A DNA stretch of 6,115 nt from Deltaproteobacteria bacterium UBA6930 (GTDB lineage Bacteria > Myxococcota_A > UBA9160 > UBA6930), in the NCBI GenBank assembly GCA_002450755.1, contig DKAI01000092.1, forward strand, positions 3,989 through 10,103, given 5' to 3'. Each line of letters begins with the position of its first letter. Within the stretch, counting starts at the first letter, position 1. The position numbers and the translations under genes are program-made. This document shows positions 1 through 5,659 of this stretch, one piece after another. The notes beneath the pieces were generated by a model. That model searched no databases. It had not been told where the DNA came from and worked only from the letters and a program-made list of their open reading frames with translations.

Positions 1-629
1 AGTCCCAGGTCATTGTGACAATGCAGACTGAAGATGACATTATCGCTGTCAGGAATCCTATCTCTTAAATGCAAGATCAGATCGTGATACTCGAGAGGAG
101 TGGTATAGCCCACAGTATCAGGGACGTTTAGGGTCAAGGCGCCGGCATCTTTCGCCACATTGAAGACATCTACCAAGTAATCCCAATCACTTCTCGTTGC
201 ATCTTCGGCAGAAAATTCCACATCGTCAACATGAGCACGCGCCTGCCGTACCGAACGGTCTACTTCTTCCAGAACCTGCTCCCGGCCCATACGAAGTTTA
301 TGTTCAAGATGAATATCACTTGTAGCTATAAATATATGCACTCGCGGTTTCTTGGCTGGCTCAACAGCCGCTATGCAACGTTCAACATCGTCTCGCCCCG
401 TACGCGCAAGTCCAGCAACTGTCGTATGTTTAAGTTCCCGTGCCACGGCGTGCACTGATTCAAAGTCGCCATCACTCGCGATAGGAAATCCAGCTTCAAT
501 AATATCGACGTTTAATTTTTCAAGTTGACGTGCGAGCGCGAGTTTCTCTTGCAAGTTCATGCTGCACCCAGGCGACTGCTCACCATCCCTTAAGGTAGTA
601 TCGAATATTCGTATGTGGTTATCAGTCAT
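1..629 (-). CDS. leuA: 2-isopropylmalate synthase, N-terminal part (cut by window edge)
   Basis: LeuA condenses acetyl-CoA with 2-oxoisovalerate to give 2-isopropylmalate, the committed step of leucine synthesis in the cytoplasm. I translated this frame by hand: an ATG at 629 opens a frame with no stop through base 1, giving 209 residues. Residues 10-21 read DTTLRDGEQSPG, the signature of the HMGL-like TIM barrel, with catalytic Arg14 and metal ligand Asp15. EAGFPIASDGDFESV follows, then DDVEFSAEDATR and NVPDTVGYTTP. HCHNDLG at residues 203-209 supplies the metal-binding histidines 203 and 205. The wording of these motifs fits isopropylmalate synthase better than homocitrate or citramalate synthase. 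The rest of the barrel and the leucine-sensing C-terminal domain lie beyond the window, so feedback control cannot be judged. AAGGA at 638-642 sits 8 bases before the ATG and supports this start. It is the last gene seen of the ilvC-psd-pssA-leuA block, 32 bases after pssA. Confidence 0.95.
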   Translation of the reverse strand, partial: MTDNHIRIFDTTLRDGEQSPGCSMNLQEKLALARQLEKLNVDIIEAGFPIASDGDFESVHAVARELKHTTVAGLARTGRDDVERCIAAVEPAKKPRVHIFIATSDIHLEHKLRMGREQVLEEVDRSVRQARAHVDDVEFSAEDATRSDWDYLVDVFNVAKDAGALTLNVPDTVGYTTPLEYHDLILHLRDRIPDSDNVIFSLHCHNDLG

Positions 630-637
630 ACCGTCAT

Positions 638-642
638 TCCTT
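638..642 (-). promoter_or_regulatory. Ribosome binding site of leuA
   Basis: On the minus strand this reads AAGGA, 8 bases upstream of the ATG at 629. It fixes the leuA start. An out-of-frame ATG inside the same stretch (AAGGAATGACGG) opens only a three-codon frame and is ignored. I see no promoter in the 32-base gap between pssA and leuA, so leuA most likely depends on read-through from upstream. Confidence 0.6.
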
Positions 643-661
643 GATTGTTGTCGCTCAACCT

Positions 662-1468
662 TTACGAGGAGAGACCACCAGACACTTGATCTGTATCGGG
701 AGTCGCCTTCTCAAGAGGGTAACCGCTATACCATCTCCACAGCCATTCCGCCGGCCCAGAACATACATATAAGATAGCGATTAAAGGGAAAGTGACAGAG
801 GGTTTTAAAGCAATCACTCCCGCAGCCACAACTGCAACCACTACGGTGCTCTGAGAGCCTTTAAAACGGAATTCCTTGAGACTCCAATAAGGAATAGGGC
901 TAACCATAAGTATTCCCAAGCCCGCTATACCCACTCCGATAAGGCCAGCAGGTATACTAAACTCTAGACTACCTTCGCGAAGAGTAGAGGACAGGAAGAT
1001 GGAGGATGCGACAAGCCCAGCAGCCGCAGGACTTGGCAGACCGTCAAAGCGACGCCTGAAGCGCTCCTGGGACACGTTAAAGCGGGCAAGCCGCAGACTG
1101 GCGCACGCGGTAAACAGGAAAGCAAGCACCCAACCTGTCCAGCCCAGCTCTTGCAGTGCCCCTGCATTGAAAGCCATAACCGCGGGAGCCACACCGAATG
1201 ATACCGTGTCAGCGATAGAATCGTATTCCAGTCCAAACCGACTTGAGACTCGAGCCATCCGAGCTGCTCGTCCGTCTAAAAAGTCAAATACCATCGCGAC
1301 AAAGATTGCAGCAGCAGACCGATCAAGATCTGTTCCTGCTGTTAAAATCGCGTAAAAACCAGCAGCTAAATTTCCCGTCGTCAAAAGATGGGGAAGGAGC
1401 AGAGCAAATCCTCTTTTTCCTCGCTGTCTCAGGATTCTTTTAGAATCCGGCGGATTGGTATCAGGCAT
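662..1468 (-). CDS. pssA: CDP-diacylglycerol-serine O-phosphatidyltransferase (phosphatidylserine synthase)
   Basis: PssA transfers phosphatidyl from CDP-diacylglycerol to L-serine, making phosphatidylserine in the inner membrane. Numbered from the ATG at 1468, the 268-residue protein carries the complete CDP-alcohol phosphatidyltransferase signature D-x2-DG-x2-AR-x8-G-x3-D-x3-D: Asp62, Asp65, Gly66, Ala69, Arg70, Gly79, Asp83 and Asp87. It begins with LLPHLLTTGNLAAG before the first membrane segment and has RLARFN (about 126-131) and GLPSPAAAG (about 143-151), typical of the membrane-integral, Bacillus-type enzyme rather than the peripheral E. coli type. Several hydrophobic segments follow. 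The frame could be extended to a TTG at 1495, but I prefer the ATG because GAGG lies 9 bases before it and the TTG lacks a good site. With this start, pssA overlaps the psd stop by 8 bases, suggesting translational coupling. Its product is the substrate of the neighbouring Psd. Confidence 0.93.
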   Translation of the reverse strand: MPDTNPPDSKRILRQRGKRGFALLLPHLLTTGNLAAGFYAILTAGTDLDRSAAAIFVAMVFDFLDGRAARMARVSSRFGLEYDSIADTVSFGVAPAVMAFNAGALQELGWTGWVLAFLFTACASLRLARFNVSQERFRRRFDGLPSPAAAGLVASSIFLSSTLREGSLEFSIPAGLIGVGIAGLGILMVSPIPYWSLKEFRFKGSQSTVVVAVVAAGVIALKPSVTFPLIAILYVCSGPAEWLWRWYSGYPLEKATPDTDQVSGGLSS

Positions 1469-2150
1469 CTTGAGGTACCTCGGCGAGCTGACCAATCACC
1501 GTTTTCCCACCCCGAACTTGCTGACGCAGTTCAACCAACACCTTGCTCGCCTTTGGTAGGAGAACATCCGTTCTAGAGCCAAAACGAATTAGGCCATATC
1601 TGTCACCTTTTTCAAGATATACGTCCTCTTTTGCGTGGCAAACTATCCTGCGCGCTATTAGGCCCGTGATCTGCACGACCCAAACTAACTGTCCGCCGGG
1701 AGCTTCCATTTTCATTGACAACTGTACATTCCTCGCCGGCGCCTCATTATTGAACGCCGCTTTGAAGGCAGACCCCGATCGAGTTATTGCAAGAACTCTC
1801 CCTTCAACTGGCGCTCTGTTAATATGAACATCAAAGATGGAAAGAAAGATTCCTATCCGAATACCTTCGGACCCATCGGGCAGTTGGATCTCATTAATTT
1901 CTATTACCTTGCCGTCAGCAGGAGACACAACCAAATTTTTTCCTTCCGGAATCTTCCGATTTGGGTTCCGGAAAAACATTCCCAGAAATAGTCCCAGAGA
2001 AAAGAGAAAAAAAGAAAGCCCCCACAGCTGATTAAAAAGAGCCGCACAGCACAGAGCTACAGGTGCGCCGGCCAAATAGGCAGCCTCTGGTGCCAACGGG
2101 CCTGTCAGGCGTTCGACGAACTGGTTTCGCCTCCCCTCCTGCTCCAACAC
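1461..2150 (-). CDS. psd: Phosphatidylserine decarboxylase proenzyme (short type)
   Basis: Psd decarboxylates phosphatidylserine to phosphatidylethanolamine at the membrane, using a pyruvoyl group made by self-cleavage. The 229-residue protein has two hydrophobic segments near residues 26-42 and 44-60, then RNP at 61-63. SPADG follows at 76-80 (Asp79), DVHINR at 107-112 (His109), and RFGSR at 189-193. Cleavage between Gly191 and Ser192 would give a beta chain of 191 residues and an alpha chain of 38 residues bearing the pyruvoyl group. The GSR context and the length match the short family (also called archaetidylserine decarboxylase-like) rather than the roughly 300-residue E. coli type with its LGST site. 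The start is a GTG, 2 bases after the ilvC stop, with only a weak GAAGAA-like site before it. A TTG follows as codon 2. A strong purine-rich stretch falls inside codons 3-7, but no start codon lies at a usable distance after it. Confidence 0.93.
   Translation of the reverse strand: MLEQEGRRNQFVERLTGPLAPEAAYLAGAPVALCCAALFNQLWGLSFFLFSLGLFLGMFFRNPNRKIPEGKNLVVSPADGKVIEINEIQLPDGSEGIRIGIFLSIFDVHINRAPVEGRVLAITRSGSAFKAAFNNEAPARNVQLSMKMEAPGGQLVWVVQITGLIARRIVCHAKEDVYLEKGDRYGLIRFGSRTDVLLPKASKVLVELRQQVRGGKTVIGQLAEVPQDA
1478..1481 (-). promoter_or_regulatory. Ribosome binding site that decides the pssA start
   Basis: The minus strand reads GAGG, 9 bases before the ATG at 1468, inside the last codons of psd. 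It favours the ATG over the upstream TTG at 1495. The site is half of a perfect 10-base palindrome, GAGGTACCTC (1472-1481), whose arms are too close to fold as a stable hairpin, so I attach no regulatory meaning to it. Confidence 0.5.
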
Positions 2151-2152
2151 AA

Positions 2153-3175
2153 CTAGTTCTTCGAGCGATCCACGAGACGGTTTTCCTTCAGCCAGGGCAT
2201 TAGGCCTCGCAACCGGGCACCGACTTCCTCCATGCTGTGTTCGGCCGCTCTACGTCTCATAGCGGCGAAAGAAATCCCTCCAGATCGGTTTTCTAAGATG
2301 AATTCCTTGGCAAAGCTGCCATTTTGAATTTCGGTTAGAATCTCTTTCATCCGAACGCGTACGCCATCATCGATAACGCGAGGGCCCCTCGTCAGATCAC
2401 CATACTCGGCAGTATTAGAGACCGAATATCTCATGTTAGCTACGCCATCTTCGTAGATCAGATCAACTATTAATTTCACTTCGTGAATTGTTTCGAAATA
2501 AGCCATTTCGGGGGGATAACCCGCCTCGATGAGAGTGTCATACGCAGCAGTCATAAGCGAAGTCAAGCCTCCACAAAGTACCGTCTGTTCTCCAAAAAGA
2601 TCCGTCTCGGTCTCATCACGAAAGGTAGTCTCGATTATACCTGCCCGACCAGCTCCGATTCCTTTAGCGTAAGCAAGAGCCACCTGCAAAGTGTCACCGG
2701 ACGGATCGGCATCAACCGCCACAAGCGAGGGTATCCCTTTGCCCTCTTCGTAATGAGCCCTTACGGTATGACCAGGGCCCTTCGGTGCAACCATGAAAAC
2801 ATTAATGCCATCGTCTGGCTTAATCGAACCGAAATGAATGTTAAAGCCGTGAGCTACTGCAAGATAGTTTCCTTCTACCAAGTTAGGCGCCACCTCTTCC
2901 GAGTACAATTGGGCAGCTAGCTCATCTGGAACAGTCAGCATGACTATGTCTGCTGCCTTCGCCGCTTCCGCGGTGGTGGCCACAGTTAGTCCCGCAGATT
3001 CAGCTTTGTTCCAGGAAGCTGATTCTTTCCGAAGTCCAACTATGACCGAAACGCCCGAACTCTTTAAGTTCTGTGCATGAGCATGTCCTTGACTTCCGTA
3101 CCCAATAACAGCAACGGTCTTGCCCTCAAGCCTGGCTAAGTCTGCATCTTTGTCGTAGAAAATTTGAAGCGCCAA
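2153..3175 (-). CDS. ilvC: Ketol-acid reductoisomerase (class I, NADP-type)
   Basis: IlvC isomerises and reduces 2-acetolactate and 2-aceto-2-hydroxybutyrate to the dihydroxy acids of valine/leucine and isoleucine synthesis, with Mg2+ and NAD(P)H. The 340-residue length is that of the short class I enzyme. The Rossmann motif GYGSQGHAHAQN starts at Gly25. The following loop GLRKESASW has Arg49, Ser52 and Ser54, a pattern expected for NADPH preference. The knotted C-terminal domain shows the metal and substrate residues Asp192 and Glu196 (TDLFGEQ), Glu228 and Glu232 (FETIHEVKL) and Ser253 (SVSNTAEYG). His109 and Lys132 (PKGPGH) are also present, so the enzyme looks fully active. The start is a TTG at 3175, supported by GGAG 7 bases upstream and by the usual family N-terminus, with YDKDADL following at residues 7-13. 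It is the first gene of the second block, after a 119-base gap. No ilvB or ilvN (acetolactate synthase) precedes it here. Confidence 0.97.
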   Translation of the reverse strand: MALQIFYDKDADLARLEGKTVAVIGYGSQGHAHAQNLKSSGVSVIVGLRKESASWNKAESAGLTVATTAEAAKAADIVMLTVPDELAAQLYSEEVAPNLVEGNYLAVAHGFNIHFGSIKPDDGINVFMVAPKGPGHTVRAHYEEGKGIPSLVAVDADPSGDTLQVALAYAKGIGAGRAGIIETTFRDETETDLFGEQTVLCGGLTSLMTAAYDTLIEAGYPPEMAYFETIHEVKLIVDLIYEDGVANMRYSVSNTAEYGDLTRGPRVIDDGVRVRMKEILTEIQNGSFAKEFILENRSGGISFAAMRRRAAEHSMEEVGARLRGLMPWLKENRLVDRSKN

Positions 3176-3182
3176 TGAAAAT

Positions 3183-3186
3183 CTCC
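3183..3186 (-). promoter_or_regulatory. Ribosome binding site supporting the ilvC TTG start
   Basis: The minus strand reads GGAG, 7 bases upstream of the TTG at 3175-3173. There is no in-frame ATG or GTG nearby, so this site settles the rare start codon. It directly adjoins the 3' end of the T-tract of the hairpin at 3187-3207, so termination there would produce RNA lacking this site. Confidence 0.65.
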
Positions 3187-3207
3187 AAAAAAAAGGGCTT
3201 TACGCCC
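3187..3207 (-). terminator. Short hairpin plus T8 in the ilvC leader: weak terminator or attenuator
   Basis: Reading the minus strand, GGGC (3207-3204), a five-base loop GTAAA, then GCCC (3198-3195) are followed at once by eight Ts (3194-3187). This is the layout of an intrinsic terminator, although a 4-bp stem is short. It ends exactly before the ilvC ribosome binding site. It may stop read-through from tsaB, attenuate a promoter at about 3229-3257, or be chance in an AT-rich leader. I found no ATG-initiated leader peptide rich in Ile, Leu or Val, and no T-box consensus. Confidence 0.4.
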
Positions 3208-3228
3208 GGAAAGAAAATTGAACCTGCG

Positions 3229-3257
3229 ACGCTAGATGAGCAGCGGTTAAGTGTCAA
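3229..3257 (-). promoter_or_regulatory. Candidate sigma70-type promoter for ilvC-psd-pssA-leuA
   Basis: On the minus strand a perfect TTGACA box (3257-3252) is followed after 17 bases by TAGCGT (3234-3229), which keeps only the first, second and last bases of the -10 consensus TATAAT. Transcription would begin near 3222 and give a leader of about 47 bases to the ilvC start. This is the only non-coding gap in the window large enough for a promoter. The -35 and spacing are good and the -10 is poor, so the call is tentative. Confidence 0.4.
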
Positions 3258-3275
3258 AATACGATCGAATAAACC

Positions 3276-3292
3276 TCTCCCCCAAGGGGAGA
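3276..3292 (-). terminator. Inverted repeat after tsaB, possible terminator
   Basis: A perfect 7-bp inverted repeat (TCTCCCC, loop TTG, GGGGAGA on the minus strand) begins 3 bases after the tsaB stop codon. The sequence after the stem, GGTTTATTC, is only modestly T-rich, so it is a weak intrinsic terminator at best. It may instead protect the 3' end of the dxr-rseP-tsaB message. On the plus strand no T-tract follows. Confidence 0.4.
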
Positions 3293-3294
3293 AT

Positions 3295-4014
3295 TCACTC
3301 GAATCGGTTCCCTGTCCGCCTTACCTCTGCCTCTGCCCGCCTCAGATAACGAGGGGCCAAACCATTTGCGCTCACTCCTCTTCCCGCCTTCAGACAGTCC
3401 ATTCCTATTTTTCCAATGTTGCGAGCATTTGAGACAACGTTCGTGATCAGGTCGATCGAAGAATTCTTAGCAAGCCTTTCAGAGAAAGCCTCAGCCCCTT
3501 CACCAACTGCAATTTGGGTTTTAGCCGGAATACAATTGGACAGTTCCGTTGTTGAATAAACACCTTCAGTTTCAAGCTGGGCTCGGTCTGGCCCGGGAAA
3601 CGACCAACCTGCATAGACCTCACCGCGCTGCGCATCCAAGATAGCACCTCGCGGAACTCGCTCTGACTCGATTGACGCCGCTAAACCCGCCAGTGTCGAT
3701 ACTCCGACTACTGGTAGAGAGCTTCCAAAAGTGAGCCCCTTCACAGTTGCCAGACCAATCCTCAGGCCCGTAAAAGAGCCTGGCCCTATCGCCAATGCCA
3801 CCCCCGTCAAATCTTGCAGATCTAGGCCTGCTCTTTTAAACATCGAGTCTACAGCCGGCAAAAGTCGCTCGCTGTGGATCCGCTCGCTGTCATCACTTAC
3901 CTCCGCAATACAACCAGAAGAGCCTATGAGTGCAATTGATAACCGCCGAGTAGCGGTCTCAAGAGCAAGGACAACCTCGGGTTTACCCGTCTTAGAAACC
4001 TGTGAGCCAGTCAA
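3295..4014 (-). CDS. tsaB: tRNA threonylcarbamoyladenosine (t6A37) biosynthesis protein TsaB
   Basis: TsaB is the non-catalytic partner of TsaD in the complex that puts threonylcarbamoyl on A37 of ANN-decoding tRNAs. The 239-residue protein has the ASKHA-fold pattern of the family. LALETATRRLSIAL is near residues 16-29, followed by SERLLPAVDSMF at 48-59. The hallmark GPGSFTGLRIG lies at 77-87, GVSTLAGLAA at about 104-113, and DAQRGEVYAGW at 127-137. The C-terminal GLAPRYLRRAEAEVR closes the protein as usual. TsaD is longer and has metal-binding histidines that are absent here, so TsaB is preferred. The start is uncertain. The only usual start codon before the conserved region is the TTG at 4014, which lies inside rseP, gives a 23-base overlap and adds about 10 residues compared with typical family members. 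No clear ribosome binding site precedes it, so translation may be coupled to rseP termination. Confidence 0.92.
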   Translation of the reverse strand: MTGSQVSKTGKPEVVLALETATRRLSIALIGSSGCIAEVSDDSERIHSERLLPAVDSMFKRAGLDLQDLTGVALAIGPGSFTGLRIGLATVKGLTFGSSLPVVGVSTLAGLAASIESERVPRGAILDAQRGEVYAGWSFPGPDRAQLETEGVYSTTELSNCIPAKTQIAVGEGAEAFSERLAKNSSIDLITNVVSNARNIGKIGMDCLKAGRGVSANGLAPRYLRRAEAEVRRTGNRFE

Positions 4015-5659
4015 AGAAAGTCGACCAATTTCTTGAAATGTCGTTCCAGAACGCGAAAGCCATGATTGCTAGCAAGAAAATCATTCCGAATTGCTGAAAC
4101 AACCCTCTTGCCTGCTTAGACAATTTGCCTCGACTCAAACCTTCAACGCTATACATCAAAGCCTGTCCTCCATCGAGTACCGGGATAGGAAGCATATTTA
4201 AGATTCCAATATTTACACTTATAAGGATCAGCATCTCCACAAAGCTTTCCCAGCCCGTCTTTAACGCTCTGTGCGATTGCCGAGCGATTTCAATCGGCCC
4301 TCCGATGCTCTTTCCTGAGATCTCGCCGAACACCATTTTCTTTAATCCTCGCATGAACAGGACCGTTATCTCGGCAGTCTTTTCGGCACCTCGGGCCAAA
4401 CCGACCAAAGGATTCAACTCCCTATCCAAATCATAAACTCCTGCGAGATTAATGTTCTTCCCCTCTATACCAATTCGATAAACATCAAGCGGGGTCCCCG
4501 AAATTTCGACTTCGACAAGCCTAGGCTGCACCTTTATCTCAAATGACTCGCCATTTCTGGCGACCATCAAAACCATCTCAACACCTCCTCCAGCAAGAAC
4601 TGCCTCTTGAAATGCTGAAAAACTGCCAAGCGGCTTACCGTCCAACCCTACGATCATGTCACCTTCCAAAATACCCGCTTCAGCCGCAGCCGAAAAAGGT
4701 GTAACGGCAGCAACTGTTACTACGGCGGCTATCAACCCTAGTTTGTCGAAAGATTCATGGCGGGGGGCGGGAATGAATAACGTTTGAGGGCCGCCCGGAA
4801 AAGATCTCTCAACCTCAACGTTCAAAGTTGAATCAGCGCTAGATCGTTGCTGGAGCTCCAATTGCCCCCAATCTTCAATAGGCACTCCATCTACAGACAA
4901 AACTCGATCACCTGACCGAAAGCCCAAATCGGAGGCCAGAGAAGACGCGTCGGGTACCCCTAGGACAGGCCGCAACCGAGTATGTTGGACCCCAACCCAG
5001 CCCACACGGACTGGAGTACGAAAAGTATCAATCCCTCGCCGTCCTTCAGTTAAGATTTGCACAGTCAACTCGCGACCAGCTCTCTCTACTGTCCAAGAAA
5101 GAGTCTCGCCCGGACTTCCTCTTACTAACCCAATAAGATCACTCCACCAGAAAATTGCATTACCGTCTATCTGCGTTACTCGATCTCCGGCGTGAAGCCC
5201 AGCCTCAGCGGCTGGTGAACCGCGCTCGACGGTACCGATAATTGCCGCCTCGCGGTTTAACCCCACCCCATAGATGCATGCGAAAAGTACAACTGGCAAC
5301 ACCAAGTTCATGGCGGGTCCCGCCACCAGGACCAAAAGCTTCTGCCATAGCGGCTTTTCACTAAATGGGGTACCCGGTCCTTCTCTCGGCTCCTCTACCT
5401 CTTCGTCGCTCTCCCCAAGCATCCGCACATACCCGCCTAAAGGTATCCAGCAAATCGCATATTCTGTCCCGTTCCATACCTTTGAAAGTCGAAAACGGCC
5501 TACGCCGATTGGTTTCCCAAATCCAATGCTGAATTTTAAAATCCTTACGTTGCACCATTTCGCCACTATAAAGTGACCATACTCATGGACCGTAATCACG
5601 ACGCCCAGCATCAAGACTAGGGCAAAAATGAACTCTCCCGTTGTTAAGAGCTGACTCAT
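3992..5659 (-). CDS. rseP: RseP-family intramembrane zinc metalloprotease (site-2 protease) with three PDZ domains
   Basis: RseP cleaves membrane-spanning segments of inner-membrane substrates, classically anti-sigma factor RseA after its first cut, and remnant signal peptides. The zinc motif HEYGH is at residues 25-29 in the first membrane helix. IPLGGYVRMLGE (72-83) matches the membrane re-entrant strand, GPAMN (114-118) lies in the second helix, and NMLPIPVLDGG (488-498) brings the third zinc ligand Asp496. A last helix spans about 520-540. The active site is complete. The part between the second and third helices appears to hold three PDZ units, near residues 138-203, 231-298 and 311-383. 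Each has its own AGxxxGDxVxxxDG-like core: GLHAGDRVTQIDG, GFRSGDRVLSVDG and GILEGDMIVGLDG. E. coli RseP has two PDZ domains in 450 residues; this protein has 555. The ATG abuts the dxr stop (TAAATG), with GGAGG 11 bases upstream. The substrate cannot be told from this window. Confidence 0.95.
   Translation of the reverse strand: MSQLLTTGEFIFALVLMLGVVITVHEYGHFIVAKWCNVRILKFSIGFGKPIGVGRFRLSKVWNGTEYAICWIPLGGYVRMLGESDEEVEEPREGPGTPFSEKPLWQKLLVLVAGPAMNLVLPVVLFACIYGVGLNREAAIIGTVERGSPAAEAGLHAGDRVTQIDGNAIFWWSDLIGLVRGSPGETLSWTVERAGRELTVQILTEGRRGIDTFRTPVRVGWVGVQHTRLRPVLGVPDASSLASDLGFRSGDRVLSVDGVPIEDWGQLELQQRSSADSTLNVEVERSFPGGPQTLFIPAPRHESFDKLGLIAAVVTVAAVTPFSAAAEAGILEGDMIVGLDGKPLGSFSAFQEAVLAGGGVEMVLMVARNGESFEIKVQPRLVEVEISGTPLDVYRIGIEGKNINLAGVYDLDRELNPLVGLARGAEKTAEITVLFMRGLKKMVFGEISGKSIGGPIEIARQSHRALKTGWESFVEMLILISVNIGILNMLPIPVLDGGQALMYSVEGLSRGKLSKQARGLFQQFGMIFLLAIMAFAFWNDISRNWSTFFDWLTGF

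Noticed and set aside
231..458. Open frame of 75 codons on the plus strand
   Set aside because: Antisense to leuA, whose reading frame is unbroken here. No ribosome site or known motif.
964..1236. Open frame of 90 codons on the minus strand within pssA
   Set aside because: Same strand but another frame of pssA. The pssA frame carries the full CDP-alcohol phosphatidyltransferase signature, so this one is not a gene and there is no sign of a frameshift.
999..1355. Open frame of 118 codons on the plus strand
   Set aside because: Antisense to pssA over its whole length. The low-complexity Ala/Arg/Ser-rich translation is typical of a shadow frame.
1472..1481. Perfect 10-base palindrome GAGGTACCTC around the pssA ribosome site
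   Set aside because: The two arms are separated by only two bases and cannot form a normal RNA hairpin. A palindrome of this size is expected by chance now and then and is explained by coding sequence.
2483..2920. Open frame of 145 codons on the plus strand
   Set aside because: It lies entirely antisense to ilvC, which has complete catalytic motifs. Its translation shows no recognisable domain, so it is a shadow of the ilvC coding frame.
3176..3294. T-box riboswitch or leader peptide upstream of ilvC
   Set aside because: The gap has no T-box antiterminator consensus and no ATG on the minus strand. It is too short for a T-box leader, so only a simple hairpin can be supported.
5274..5576. Open frame of 100 codons on the plus strand
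   Set aside because: Antisense to the zinc-motif region of rseP, with no independent support.
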